The notes beneath the pieces were generated by a model. That model was not told where the DNA came from. It did not search any database and saw only the letters and a program-made list of their open reading frames with translations. Of a stretch of DNA of 64,000 bases, positions 1 to 8,518 are shown piece by piece (the first letter of the stretch is position 1; each line of letters begins with the position of its first letter). This DNA comes from Rhizobium jaguaris (GTDB lineage: Bacteria; Pseudomonadota; Alphaproteobacteria; Rhizobiales; Rhizobiaceae): positions 2,595,501 to 2,659,500 of the forward strand of contig NZ_CP032694.1 in NCBI RefSeq assembly GCF_003627755.1, written 5' to 3'. The position numbers and the translations under genes were made by a program.

Positions 1-1637
1 GGCGCGACCACTTGAAGGCATTCACCATCGCTCAGGCCGTATTCGGACGAGACGTGAATTTCGACGCCCAGAATGATCCATGCGTTCGCATCGAGACAGG
101 GCGTCTGCGAAGAGAGCTTGAGCGATACTATCTTGTGGTCGGTGGCAACGACCCGGTCGTCATTACTGTCCCCAAGGGCGGCTATGTGCCGTTCTTCGAG
201 CTCAACTCAGCGATCGAGCCTGAAGTTTCTGTCCTGAGCGAGGAGTTGTCGACCGCCGATGAACATACCGAGTTGGATACTCCGCAGCCGGCCATCATTG
301 CAGACAACGCGAACACGCCCTCGAGGCGCCCTATGCATTGGCTCGTCGCAGGCGTCGCGTCGATCGCCTTCCTGGCATTGCTGGCGGCAATGCTTCCGGG
401 TTTGAGGTCACCCGACATGAAAGAGGCAATGGCAACCGCCGTCGGGAGCCGACCGACTGTCGTCGTCGAACGCTTCGATACCGTCTCGGATGGAACGCTC
501 GCGTCCAACATCTCCGAAGGCATAACCGACGAGATCATCGACAAGCTGGTACCCTTCAAGGATGTCGTTGTCGTAACTGATATGCCACCGCGGCAAGCAG
601 AGACGGCCCAAACCAGGCCGCCGTCGTTTGCCCTTCAGGGCAGCGTCAGACTGGAAGGTGACAAACTCCGATCCTCGGCACGGCTGATCCGGCGCGCGGA
701 CGGAGCGGTCATCTGGGCAAACAATTACGACTCCGACCTGCGGGCCCAAGGCATTCTCGAGACGGAGGCCGTCGTTGCCAAATCCATCGTATCGGCTGTA
801 GCGCGCCCGGCCGGCGTCATGTTCCAGACGGGCGCCCCCAACATGGCCGCAAGCTGGGACGCCTATTCCTGCACTCCTTCCTACGACAGCTATCGCGACG
901 AAATGACCGTTCAGGCCCATGATGCGGTGAAGTCCTGCCTCCAACAGGCAACCGAACGGAGCCCGGCGGACGCCAATGCTGCCGCTCTCCTTTCGCTGAC
1001 GCTTCTCGATGAATTCCGGTTTCGCTTCAAGCTCAACACGAAGCCAACGGCTGCCACCCTCAAAACCGCCAAGGAACTTGCCGAACGGGCGGTGAAGCTC
1101 GATCCGCGGAATGCCAGAGCCTTCCTGGCCCTGATGCTAGCCAACTTCCTTGGCAACGACATCGTTGCGGCGCTGCAGGCCGGACAGTCCGCCTATGCCA
1201 TCAATCCGAAGGACATCGAGGTCGCCAGCGAATATGGCCTGCGCCTTTCCATGTCCGGGAAGTGGGATTCGGGCTGCGAACTCATCTCGGCGGCGGTGAG
1301 CAAGAATGCTGGCCCCGGCGGGTACTATGAGATGGAAATGGCGCTCTGTGCCTTTATGGGAGGCGACGCGCAGGCAGCCGAACTGTGGGCGCGCATGTCG
1401 AACCTCGACTACAACCCGCTGCGCCGCCTCATCCTGCTGGCCATTCTCGGCGGGCTGGGGAAGGAGGAGCAAGCCAGGGAGCAGCTCGATTGGCTCAAAC
1501 TCAAAAGTCCCGAGTTGGTCCGGAACGTCAGGCGGGAGGTCATCTGGCGGTTTGCGAGACCCGAAGACCAGGAGCTGTTCTTCGCCGGGCTGCGTGCTGG
1601 CGGCATGCAGGTTGACGAGCAGCCGGCCGTGAATTGA
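1..1637 (+). CDS. Adenylate-cyclase-like TPR signalling protein, 5' end missing (partial)
   Basis: The frame is open to the window edge (R-D-H precedes the first TTG at 12), so the true start lies outside. The visible part begins in the conserved segment KAFTIAQAVFGRD, continues with R-x-E-TGRLRRELERYY and PKGGYVPFFE, then one membrane helix (about residues 108-130), a TolB-N-like segment (FALQGSVRLEGDKLRSSARL) and C-terminal TPR-like helices. This architecture is common in rhizobial proteins often labelled adenylate cyclase or CadC-like. No cyclase catalytic domain is visible here; the missing N-terminus could only hold a short domain or a DNA-binding segment. A membrane-anchored sensor or regulator is the inference; ligand and output are unknown. 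No terminator-like hairpin follows the stop. Confidence 0.75.
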   Translation, partial: RDHLKAFTIAQAVFGRDVNFDAQNDPCVRIETGRLRRELERYYLVVGGNDPVVITVPKGGYVPFFELNSAIEPEVSVLSEELSTADEHTELDTPQPAIIADNANTPSRRPMHWLVAGVASIAFLALLAAMLPGLRSPDMKEAMATAVGSRPTVVVERFDTVSDGTLASNISEGITDEIIDKLVPFKDVVVVTDMPPRQAETAQTRPPSFALQGSVRLEGDKLRSSARLIRRADGAVIWANNYDSDLRAQGILETEAVVAKSIVSAVARPAGVMFQTGAPNMAASWDAYSCTPSYDSYRDEMTVQAHDAVKSCLQQATERSPADANAAALLSLTLLDEFRFRFKLNTKPTAATLKTAKELAERAVKLDPRNARAFLALMLANFLGNDIVAALQAGQSAYAINPKDIEVASEYGLRLSMSGKWDSGCELISAAVSKNAGPGGYYEMEMALCAFMGGDAQAAELWARMSNLDYNPLRRLILLAILGGLGKEEQAREQLDWLKLKSPELVRNVRREVIWRFARPEDQELFFAGLRAGGMQVDEQPAVN

Positions 1638-1869
1638 CCGCAGAACAGGCACCTTGAGATCATCGGGCTAAATATGGTGTCGAGTAGCTGAAGTTCGTTC
1701 CTGGCGGCCCCATACCGTCGTACAGATCAATATAGTGGCTGCCCGAAAGCAGACATCGTGTGTGGCCATCCTGTTCCGTCAAGCTCTGACCTGCGCGATC
1801 AAGCGCAGCTCGATCTGTACGCCACGTCGGCCATCGCTAACTGGTGCGCGCGGCTGATTGGCCAAGCGC

Positions 1870-2361
1870 TCAGCCGTCCAGCCAGGCAGCGAGGCCATCC
1901 AGTGTCTGAAGCCCGTATTCGACTGCGCCGAAGCCGATGACCACCTGACGCCGCTCGCGGCTGGGGTGGAGCTGGCGCATGGTCAGCACCGTCTTGCCGT
2001 CGGCCTGCTCATCGAAGGTCACCGTGGTGCGGAAACGGTCGGGGTCGTTGGGGTCGGGCGTGCCATGGTCCATCACGATCCGCTCGTTCGGCACGATCTC
2101 CAGAAAGCGCATGAGGTTCGGGAAGCGCTGCTCCTTGCCCTCGAACACGCCCACCATGTCGAACCGCCAGACCCCACCCTCGCGGATATCGGCCTCGTGG
2201 CTCTCGATTTTAAGGCTGGCTGGACCGTACCATTGGGCCAGTGCCTTGGGGTCCATCCAGGCGGCAAAGACCTTATCGCGTGGGTGGCTCAGCAGCTTGA
2301 CCAGCACGATTTCGCGATCGAGCGACCAGGTCTCAAACAGGTTTGCCATGTCCTTCATCAT
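1870..2361 (-). CDS. SRPBCC / AHSA1-family (Aha1-like) protein
   Basis: A 163-residue single-domain protein with hallmarks of the START/AHSA1 helix-grip fold: an N-terminal strand followed by P-x-x-KVFAAWMDPKALAQWYGP, a central GGVWRFDMVG, and a long C-terminal helix (about 140-160). Members bind small hydrophobic ligands; the substrate here is unknown. Its start overlaps the end of the upstream ArsR gene by about 29 bases, so the two are translationally coupled. ATGs at 2361, 2358 and 2349 are all possible; the most upstream is used. ArsR-AHSA1 pairs are a common regulator/effector arrangement in Alphaproteobacteria. Confidence 0.85.
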   Translation of the reverse strand: MMKDMANLFETWSLDREIVLVKLLSHPRDKVFAAWMDPKALAQWYGPASLKIESHEADIREGGVWRFDMVGVFEGKEQRFPNLMRFLEIVPNERIVMDHGTPDPNDPDRFRTTVTFDEQADGKTVLTMRQLHPSRERRQVVIGFGAVEYGLQTLDGLAAWLDG

Positions 2362-2689
2362 CCTCTTGCGTCTTGTCCAGGTAGGCTCCCAGCCGATCCA
2401 ACCGCTCGTTCCAGCGCCGGCGCTCCGCGATCATCCAATCCGCCGCCTCATCGAAGCGCGCCTGCACCAGCCGGCACCAGCGGCTTCGCCCGCGCTTCTC
2501 GCTGGCGATCAGCCCGCAATCTTCCAGCACCTTGAGATGCTGGGCGAAGGAGGGCAGCGCCATGTCGAAAGGCTCGGCCAGGACGCTCACCGGCACCTCG
2601 CCCTCGGCGAGCCGCGATACCACCGCGCGGCGAGTCGGGTCGCTGAGTGCATGAAAAGCAAGGTCGAGGGGGGTCGAATGGTAAGGCAT
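2333..2689 (-). CDS. ArsR-family winged-helix transcriptional regulator
   Basis: This 118-residue protein has the ArsR-type winged helix: FHALSDPTRRAVVSRLAEGE (about residues 12-31), recognition helix region ALPSFAQHLKVLEDCGL, and wing KRGRSRWCRL. The Cys pair that binds metal in ArsR/SmtB is absent, so it is not an obvious metal sensor. It is the first gene of a two-gene unit with the SRPBCC gene and probably autoregulates through the palindrome at 2730-2745. An IS21 element sits only about 75 bp upstream of its start, so its original divergent promoter region is now split. Confidence 0.88.
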   Translation of the reverse strand: MPYHSTPLDLAFHALSDPTRRAVVSRLAEGEVPVSVLAEPFDMALPSFAQHLKVLEDCGLIASEKRGRSRWCRLVQARFDEAADWMIAERRRWNERLDRLGAYLDKTQEDDEGHGKPV

Positions 2690-2694
2690 GTGAC

Positions 2695-2723
2695 CTATTA
2701 AAACGAGTTGGGGCGCGGGTCAA
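2695..2723 (-). promoter_or_regulatory. Candidate sigma70-type promoter of the arsR-like gene
   Basis: On the minus strand TTGACC (2723-2718) and TAATAG (2700-2695) are separated by 17 bases. The predicted transcription start falls almost at the ATG (2689), implying a very short or leaderless mRNA. This is a pattern match only. Confidence 0.4.
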
Positions 2724-2729
2724 CAATAA

Positions 2730-2745
2730 TAAGGCACTTGCCTTA
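2730..2745. promoter_or_regulatory. 16-bp palindromic operator candidate for the ArsR-like regulator
   Basis: TAAGGCA-CT-TGCCTTA is a perfect 7-bp inverted repeat with a 2-bp centre, 41-56 bp upstream of the arsR-like start and about 20 bp from the left end of the IS21 element. Size and symmetry suit a dimeric winged-helix regulator. Confidence 0.55.
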
Positions 2746-2768
2746 GTATTTAGCTCGATTAAGTGCAA

Positions 2769-2863
2769 ATTCCGAGGCAATCCGCCCCCTGATTCCGAAA
2801 TGATGTCGCCCCCCAATTCCGAGAATTAGTCGCCCCCTTGTTCCGAGATGATGCCGCCCCCTA
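2769..2863. repeat. Left-end tandem repeats of the IS21 element (4 copies)
   Basis: TTCCGA cores occur at 2770, 2793, 2817 and 2841, a 23-24 bp period, each followed about 10 bp later by a GCCCCC tract. They match the right-end copies in inverted orientation. Confidence 0.85.
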
Positions 2864-2934
2864 CGGAGGGATGTGGCAAGGGTGTTCTGCCGGTGTGAAG
2901 TTCCTTCCGTCAATGATGACAAGGAAGGAACGGG

Positions 2935-4485
2935 ATGCCTGCGGAGAGACTGGAGATGCGGCGTGTCCGCGAGATACTGAGATATCGGTCCGAGCAAGGG
3001 CTGGGCCACAAATCGATTGCGGTTCGGGTCGGAGCAGCAGCCTCGACGGTGCGCGAGACGCTGCGACGGGCGGCGGCTGCGGGGCTTTCGTGGCCGTTGG
3101 ATGATGACGTGAGTGATGCCGTCCTGGAGGCGGCGCTCTACCGTGCGGCTGGGACGAAGACGGGTCATCGTCGCGCACCGGAGCCTGACTGGGTGCAAGT
3201 CCATCGCGAGCTCAAGCGCAAGCACGTGACGCTGCAAATTCTCTGGGACGAATACATAAGCCGTTATCCCGATGGTTACCGCTACAGCCGATATTGTGAC
3301 CTCTATCGCGGCTGGGCGTTGAAGCTGCCGGTGACGATGCGGCAGGATCATATGGCGGGCGACAAATTGTTCGTCGACTACGCCGGCGACACGGTCACTG
3401 TTGTCGTTGATCGGCTGTCGGGCAAAACACGGCAGGCCCATTTATTTGTCGCTGTCCTGGGGGCATCCAGTCTTTCGTTCGCGCAGGCGCGCTGGACCGA
3501 GACGCTTCCGGACTGGGTCGAATGCCATGTTCAGGCGCTGGAGTTCTTCGGCGGTGCGCCGGCGTTGCTGGTTCCCGACAATGCCAAGGTGGCGATCATC
3601 AAGGCGTGCCACTTCGATCCCCAGGTCAACCGGACGTATTGCGCGATGGCAGCGCATTATGGCAGCGCCGTCCTGCCGACGAGGCCGAGACGCCCCCGCG
3701 ACAAGGCGAAAGTCGAGGCTGCGGTTCGTATCGTCGAGCGTTGGCTGCTGGGCCGCCTCCGCCATCGCACCTTCTACAGTCTGGCCGAAGTCAATGCGGC
3801 GATTGCCGACTTGCTATATGATTTGAACGACAGGCGTGTCCTTCGCCGGGTTGGCGTCACGCGCCGCCAATTGTTCGAAGAGCTCGACCGGCCCGCTTTA
3901 AGGCCATTGCCCGTTGAACGCTATGTCTTTGCGGAATGGCGTATCCGGCGTGCTGGATTGGATTACCACGTCGAGATCGAGCGGCATTATTACTCCGTTC
4001 CCTATCGCTTTGCTCGCGAGCAAGTCGAGGCGCGCATCACCGCCAATACGATCGAGATATTCCACAAAGGCGAGCGAATAGCCGCTCATCGCCGCTCCAG
4101 CGGTAACGGCAAGCACACCACAATCCCCGATCACATGCCCTCGGCCCACCGCCGCTTTGCCGACTGGACGATCGAACGCATTCAACGCGAGGCCTCTTCC
4201 ATCGGGCCGGAGGTTGCATTGCTGTGTGAGAAGATCCTCGCCGACAGGCCGCACCCGGAGCAGGGCTTTCGAGCCTGCATGGGAATTATCCGCCTGAACA
4301 AAAGCTTTGGCCGCGACAGAGTGAACGCTGCTTGCAGCCGTGCGCTTGAGATCGGGGCCCGGACCTACGGTTCGGTGCGCTCCATCCTCGACAATCATCT
4401 CGATCGAGCCGCCTCCACCAATGGACCACCTTCGCATGAGCCTATCCAACACGAAAACATCCGTGGACCTCGCTATTACCACTAA
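2935..4485 (+). CDS. istA: IS21-family transposase IstA
   Basis: This 516-residue DDE transposase opens with an HTH region (residues 10-45, REILRYRSEQGLGHKSIAVRV), followed by the rve/DDE core. Likely catalytic residues are Asp in LFVDYAGD, Asp in LVPDNAKV and Glu in DKAKVEAAV. The C-terminal part carries the usual IS21 module around LDYHVEIERHYYSVPYRF. Length and layout match full IS21 transposases and no frameshift is seen. The start ATG follows AAGGAACGGG. istB follows after 12 bases, as expected for the two-gene IS21 operon. Confidence 0.95.
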   Translation: MPAERLEMRRVREILRYRSEQGLGHKSIAVRVGAAASTVRETLRRAAAAGLSWPLDDDVSDAVLEAALYRAAGTKTGHRRAPEPDWVQVHRELKRKHVTLQILWDEYISRYPDGYRYSRYCDLYRGWALKLPVTMRQDHMAGDKLFVDYAGDTVTVVVDRLSGKTRQAHLFVAVLGASSLSFAQARWTETLPDWVECHVQALEFFGGAPALLVPDNAKVAIIKACHFDPQVNRTYCAMAAHYGSAVLPTRPRRPRDKAKVEAAVRIVERWLLGRLRHRTFYSLAEVNAAIADLLYDLNDRRVLRRVGVTRRQLFEELDRPALRPLPVERYVFAEWRIRRAGLDYHVEIERHYYSVPYRFAREQVEARITANTIEIFHKGERIAAHRRSSGNGKHTTIPDHMPSAHRRFADWTIERIQREASSIGPEVALLCEKILADRPHPEQGFRACMGIIRLNKSFGRDRVNAACSRALEIGARTYGSVRSILDNHLDRAASTNGPPSHEPIQHENIRGPRYYH

Positions 4486-4497
4486 GGAGAACAAAGA

Positions 4498-5235
4498 ATG
4501 CTTGCCCATCCAACACTCGACAAACTCAATTCCATGGGCCTGGCCGGCATGGCAAAGGCCTTCGGGGAGCTCGTCACCAACGGCGAAGCCGAACATCTCT
4601 CGCATGCCGAGTGGCTAGGACTGCTGCTCGAACGGGAGTGGAGTTCCCGCTACGATCGTAAGCTTGCCGCACGCCTCAGGTTTGCCAAGCTTCGCCACCA
4701 GGCCACCCCGGAAGATGTCGACTACCGCAGCGAGCGCGGCCTTGATCGCGCGCTCTTCATGAAGCTGCTCGGCGGCGACTGGATCAACGCTCATGACAAT
4801 CTGGCCATTTGCGGACCCTCGGGTGTCGGAAAAAGCTGGTTAGCCTGCGCTCTCGGCCACAAGGCTTGCCGTGACGATCGTTCCGTTCTCTATCAGCGTG
4901 TCCCACGACTGTTTGCTCAGCTCGCACTTGCTCGCGGCGACGGCAGGTATGCTCGGCTGCAACGTACCCTGGGCCATGTTCAAGTCCTGATCCTCGACGA
5001 CTGGGGTCTCGAACCGCTCAACGAACAGGCCCGGCACGACCTCCTCGAAATCCTGGAAGATCGCTACGGCCGCAGATCAACCATCATTACCAGCCAACTT
5101 CCGGTGTCGGCATGGCACGACGTCATAGGAAACCCGACTTATGCTGATGCCATCCTGGATCGCCTCGTTCACAACGCCCATCGCATCGAATTGAGCGGCG
5201 ATAGCCTACGCCGAAACCTGCCCCGAAAAGCTTGA
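4498..5235 (+). CDS. istB: IS21-family helper ATPase IstB
   Basis: This 245-residue AAA+ protein related to DnaC/DnaA helps IstA choose its target. Walker A is GPSGVGKSWLACALG (about residues 104-118), Walker B is VLILDDWGL, and the sensor region is TIITSQLPVSAWH. The start follows AAGGAGAACAAAGA, a strong ribosome-binding site. The gene is full length and lies immediately downstream of istA. Confidence 0.95.
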   Translation: MLAHPTLDKLNSMGLAGMAKAFGELVTNGEAEHLSHAEWLGLLLEREWSSRYDRKLAARLRFAKLRHQATPEDVDYRSERGLDRALFMKLLGGDWINAHDNLAICGPSGVGKSWLACALGHKACRDDRSVLYQRVPRLFAQLALARGDGRYARLQRTLGHVQVLILDDWGLEPLNEQARHDLLEILEDRYGRRSTIITSQLPVSAWHDVIGNPTYADAILDRLVHNAHRIELSGDSLRRNLPRKA

Positions 5236-5303
5236 CACCCCGCCTAAATGGACTGACAACAATCATCGCCTGCAGACCCCACTAAACAGGGGGCGAGATC
5301 ATC

Positions 5304-5361
5304 CCGGAATCAAGGGGCGCAATCATCTCGGAACAAAGGGGCGGCTTCATCGGAATCGGCA
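5304..5361. repeat. Right-end repeats of the IS21 element (3 copies)
   Basis: The inverted core (T/C)CGGAA occurs at 5304, 5328 and 5350, followed by the terminal GGCA at 5358-5361. These mirror the four left-end copies. Confidence 0.8.
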
Positions 5362-5407
5362 GATTAAGATTGCGGCGGTTATGCAGCCACTCGCAAGGAG
5401 AGCTCCA

Positions 5408-6049
5408 ATGGCAGTTCGTGTCGATCTCATGATCTCGCTCGACGGTTTCGCGACAACGACGGACCAGACGCCCGAAGTCCCGTTTGGCGACGACTGGCCG
5501 CGTCTCGTCGGCGCATATGCAGCAACGCGAACGTTCCGTGAGCGCGTGCTCAAGGATACCAGCGGGGCTGGGACCACAGGCGTCGATGACAATTACGCGG
5601 GGGAGTACTTCGAAAATGTGGGTGCCGAGATCATGGGCGCTGGCATGTTCGGACTCCACAACTTTCCCGACGATCCGAATTGGCGTGGTTGGTGGGGCGA
5701 CGAGCCGCCATTCCGGGTTCCGGTCTTCGTCCTCACCCACAAGCCGCGGCCCTCCCTGGAAATGGCCGGTGGGACGACTTTCCATTTCCTCAACACCACG
5801 CCTGTTGATGCGCTGCAGCAGGCTGTTGCCGTGGCGGGCGGCAAAGATGTGCGGGTTGGCGGTGGTCCTACTATTGTTCGCGACTTCCTCAAGGCGGGCC
5901 TTGTGGATCGTCTTCATGTTGCTATCACTCCGATTTTGCTTGGGCGCGGCATACGCCTGTGGGACGATCTGCGCGGCTTGGAAGCTGGCTGTACAGTCAA
6001 GGCCGAGACAGCATCGAGCGGCACCATCCACCTCACATTCCAACGCTAG
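5408..6049 (+). CDS. Dihydrofolate-reductase / RibD C-terminal-like reductase
   Basis: This 213-residue protein has the RibD-C/DHFR-like fold: start MAVRVDLMISLDGFATT, central MGAGMFG, PVFVLTHKPRP, and the NADPH-site stretch VRVGGGPTIVRDFLKAGLVDRLHV followed by PILLGRGIRLWDDL. The chosen ATG (5408) follows AAGGAGAG; an in-frame upstream codon at 5381 lacks this. Such proteins are usually stand-alone NADPH reductases of unknown substrate, often found beside AHSA1/ArsR genes. Before the IS21 insertion it would have been divergent from the arsR-SRPBCC unit, suggesting a shared control region that is now 2.6 kb apart. Confidence 0.88.
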   Translation: MAVRVDLMISLDGFATTTDQTPEVPFGDDWPRLVGAYAATRTFRERVLKDTSGAGTTGVDDNYAGEYFENVGAEIMGAGMFGLHNFPDDPNWRGWWGDEPPFRVPVFVLTHKPRPSLEMAGGTTFHFLNTTPVDALQQAVAVAGGKDVRVGGGPTIVRDFLKAGLVDRLHVAITPILLGRGIRLWDDLRGLEAGCTVKAETASSGTIHLTFQR

Positions 6050-6418
6050 CCTCTAGCCTGTGACTTTGGGCGATCATGGACTGTCCACCGGTGGTCCATG
6101 ATGTCGGCTTCTCGAGTTACGGGCCTAGGTGCTGGCAGTCTGCTTTCGGCCGCAAGGCCAACACCGAATTACCTACGGAAACGCAAATGGAAATGATCTG
6201 GTTTTGCTTGACCTTCCCGCCCTCAACACCCCAGCCCTGCACAATCGGCATTGCTAGCACGCTACCAATCTCGGACCAATCGCCTATATCGGGTAGCGCG
6301 GATTCGAGTTAGAGTGCCTCCCGCGCACTCTCAGCAAGCCGCTGCCAGCCTGCGGTTCGGCACACCCAAAGGGAACTCCACCCTTGCCTGGCAAAATTAG
6401 AGTTCGAGGATAAAAATA
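6050..6418. other. Intergenic region with structured leader ahead of the sugar transporter
   Basis: No convincing gene is present. The last 110 bases contain AGAGTGC (6311-6317) / GCACTCT (6325-6331), a perfect 7-bp stem, and a short GAACTC / GAGTTC pairing whose 3' arm directly precedes the GAGGAT ribosome-binding site. The layout could be a regulated 5' leader, but it matches no riboswitch class known to me. Confidence 0.35.
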
Positions 6419-7702
6419 ATGGCTGGCATAGCAACAAGCTCTGCGCCCGCTAGCGGTCGTGCCTCCACGCACCAGGGCCAGGGCAACTATCAATTCGCGC
6501 TCGTCGCACTCACCTCGCTCTTTTTCATGTGGGGTTTCATCACCTGTCTGAACGACATTCTCGTCCCGCATCTAAAGAGCGTCTTTCACCTCAACTACAC
6601 CCAATCGATGCTGATCCAGCTGTGCTTTTTCGGCTCATATTTCATCGTCTCGCTGCCAGCGGGCGCGCTGGTCAAGCGCATCAGCTATAAATGGGGCATT
6701 GTCGTCGGCCTCGTCATCGCCGCCGTCGGCTGCGCCCTGTTCATCCCGGCCGCCAGCTACCGCGTCTATGCCCTCTTCCTCGGCGCCCTCTTCGTGCTCG
6801 CTGCCGGCATCACCGTCCTGCAGGTCGCGGCCAACCCCTATGTCACAGTGCTTGGCCCTCCGGACACCGCCGCAAGCCGCCTGAATCTGACCCAGGCCTT
6901 CAATTCGCTCGGCACCACCCTCGCTCCGCTCCTCGGCGCGATGCTGATCCTCTCGGCCGCAACCATCGCCACCACCAACACGACGCCGGAGCAGCTCGAC
7001 GCGTTGCGGCTTGCCGATGCTGGCGCGGTGAAATTCCCCTATCTGCTGCTTGCTTTAGCCTTCCTTATACTTGCCGCCGTTTTCGCCGCACTGAAACTGC
7101 CGGAGGTCGAAGACGAGGAAACGATCGAGCCCATGCGCGGCGGCGGATCGGCATTGCAATATCGCCACCTCGTGCTCGGAGCGGTCGGGATATTTCTCTA
7201 TGTCGGCGCCGAAGTCAGCGTCGGCAGCTTCCTCGTCAATTTCCTGAGCCAGCCGGACATCGCCCAACTGTCCGAAGCCGACGCCGCCCATTACGTCTCC
7301 TATTTTTGGGGCGGCGCCATGATCGGACGCTTCATCGGCTCGCTGGTCATGCGCCATATCGACGATGGCAAGGCGCTTGCCTTCAATGCGGCGATCGCGG
7401 CCATTCTGCTGCTGGTAACCGTGCTCTCGACCGGCCATGTCGCCATGTGGTCGGTGCTGGCGATCGGCCTTTTCAACTCCATTATGTTCCCGACGATCTT
7501 CAGTCTCGCTCTGCACGGTCTCGGCAAATATACCAGCCAGGGCTCGAGCATCCTCGTCCTCGCCATCGTCGGCGGCGCCATCTTGCCGGTCATCCAGGGT
7601 ACGCTTGCCGATACCATCGGCATCCACCTCGCCTTCCTGATGCCGATCCTCTGCTATGCCTACATCGCGTTCTACGGCCTCAAGGGCCACAAGCCTGCGT
7701 AA
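6419..7702 (+). CDS. Sugar MFS transporter, glucose/galactose (GluP/FucP-like)
   Basis: This 427-residue, 12-helix permease belongs to the fucose-glucose-galactose:H+ symporter group. The first helix carries [25 protein letters not shown], followed by the family signature ([10 protein letters not shown]) and the mid-protein [30 protein letters not shown], characteristic of FucP/GluP. It acts in the inner membrane in proton-coupled monosaccharide uptake; the exact sugar cannot be read from sequence. The start ATG follows GAGGAT with an A-rich spacer. No sugar-catabolic genes flank it; nicotinamidase follows 110 bp downstream. Confidence 0.9.
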   Translation: MAGIATSSAPASGRASTHQGQGNYQFALVALTSLFFMWGFITCLNDILVPHLKSVFHLNYTQSMLIQLCFFGSYFIVSLPAGALVKRISYKWGIVVGLVIAAVGCALFIPAASYRVYALFLGALFVLAAGITVLQVAANPYVTVLGPPDTAASRLNLTQAFNSLGTTLAPLLGAMLILSAATIATTNTTPEQLDALRLADAGAVKFPYLLLALAFLILAAVFAALKLPEVEDEETIEPMRGGGSALQYRHLVLGAVGIFLYVGAEVSVGSFLVNFLSQPDIAQLSEADAAHYVSYFWGGAMIGRFIGSLVMRHIDDGKALAFNAAIAAILLLVTVLSTGHVAMWSVLAIGLFNSIMFPTIFSLALHGLGKYTSQGSSILVLAIVGGAILPVIQGTLADTIGIHLAFLMPILCYAYIAFYGLKGHKPA

Positions 7703-7813
7703 CCTTTAGAAAACCATTGCGCCCCGTCTGGCCGTAAGGCGGGGCGCAAAAGGCTTGATCCGGAGCACAACGCTTGGCATCGTTGCAATGCAACAGAGAT
7801 GGAAGGACAAGCC

Positions 7814-8437
7814 ATGAAAGCGCTGCTGCTCATCGACATCCAGAATGGTTTCTGCCCCGGCGGCAATCTGCCAGTGCCCGATGGGGATCAGGTGGTGCCT
7901 GTCGCCAACAGGCTGATCGACAGCGGCAAATACGACATGGTGCTCGCCTCCCAGGATTGGCATCCCGCCGGCCACGGCAGCTTCGCCTCATCCCATCCCG
8001 GCAAGAAGCCCTTCGAAATGGGCATGCTTTCCGGCAAGCCCCAGATGATGTGGCCGGATCACTGCGTCCAAAATACCGAAGACGCCATGCTTCATCCTGA
8101 TCTGAATGTCGATGGTATCGACTTCATTCAGCAGAAGGGCCAGAACCCAGCCGTCGACAGCTATTCCGCCTTCCGCGACAATGATCAGGCCGCCCTTACC
8201 GGCCTTGCCGCACATTTGCGGGCCGAGGGCATTACCCAACTCGACCTCTGTGGGCTGGCAACGGATTATTGCGTGAAATTCTCGGCTCTGGATGCTATTG
8301 AAATGCTGCAGGGCGTCACCGTACGCTTCATCGAGGACGCTAGCCGCGGCATCGACCCTGCCGGCGTCAAAGCAGCGATCAACGAAATGCGGACACGCGG
8401 CGTCGGCATCATCGACAGCAAAGAAGCGCTTGCCTAA
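7814..8437 (+). CDS. pncA: Nicotinamidase / pyrazinamidase
   Basis: This 207-residue isochorismatase-fold amidohydrolase converts nicotinamide to nicotinate in NAD salvage. The catalytic triad is visible: Asp in LLIDIQNGF, Lys in IQQKGQNP, Cys in GLATDYCVKFSALDA. Metal-site residues Asp and His lie in SQDWHPAGHGSFAS. The ATG at 7814 follows GAAGGAC and begins MKALLLIDIQ; an upstream ATG at 7799 has no better site. Length matches PncA proteins of Rhizobiales. Confidence 0.95.
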   Translation: MKALLLIDIQNGFCPGGNLPVPDGDQVVPVANRLIDSGKYDMVLASQDWHPAGHGSFASSHPGKKPFEMGMLSGKPQMMWPDHCVQNTEDAMLHPDLNVDGIDFIQQKGQNPAVDSYSAFRDNDQAALTGLAAHLRAEGITQLDLCGLATDYCVKFSALDAIEMLQGVTVRFIEDASRGIDPAGVKAAINEMRTRGVGIIDSKEALA

Positions 8438-8518
8438 AATTCCTCCTATCAAGCTAAACCTTCCCTAAAGAAAATAACGCAAGCTGTTCCCGGTATTGAA
8501 GATATTGGGACAATTCGC

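Larger units (their letters stand above)
2764..5361 (+). mobile_element. IS21-family insertion sequence, apparently intact (2598 bp)
   Basis: The element carries istA and istB. Its ends read TGCAAATTCCGA (left) and, on the opposite strand, TGCCGATTCCGA (right), so it starts TG and ends CA. It is flanked by a 7-bp direct repeat GATTAAG at 2757-2763 and 5362-5368, a perfect target-site duplication. Both termini carry several copies of a roughly 24-bp repeat (TTCCGA...GCCCCC), typical of IS21 transposase-binding sites. It inserted into the region between the arsR-like gene and the reductase gene at 5408. Perfect duplication and intact ORFs suggest a recent insertion. Confidence 0.93.

Noticed and set aside
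1758-1940. 60-codon ORF after the TPR gene
   Set aside because: No ribosome-binding site or recognisable protein; it overlaps the end of the SRPBCC gene.
6076-6312. 78-codon ORF upstream of the sugar transporter
   Set aside because: Low-complexity product, no ribosome-binding site, no resemblance to known proteins.
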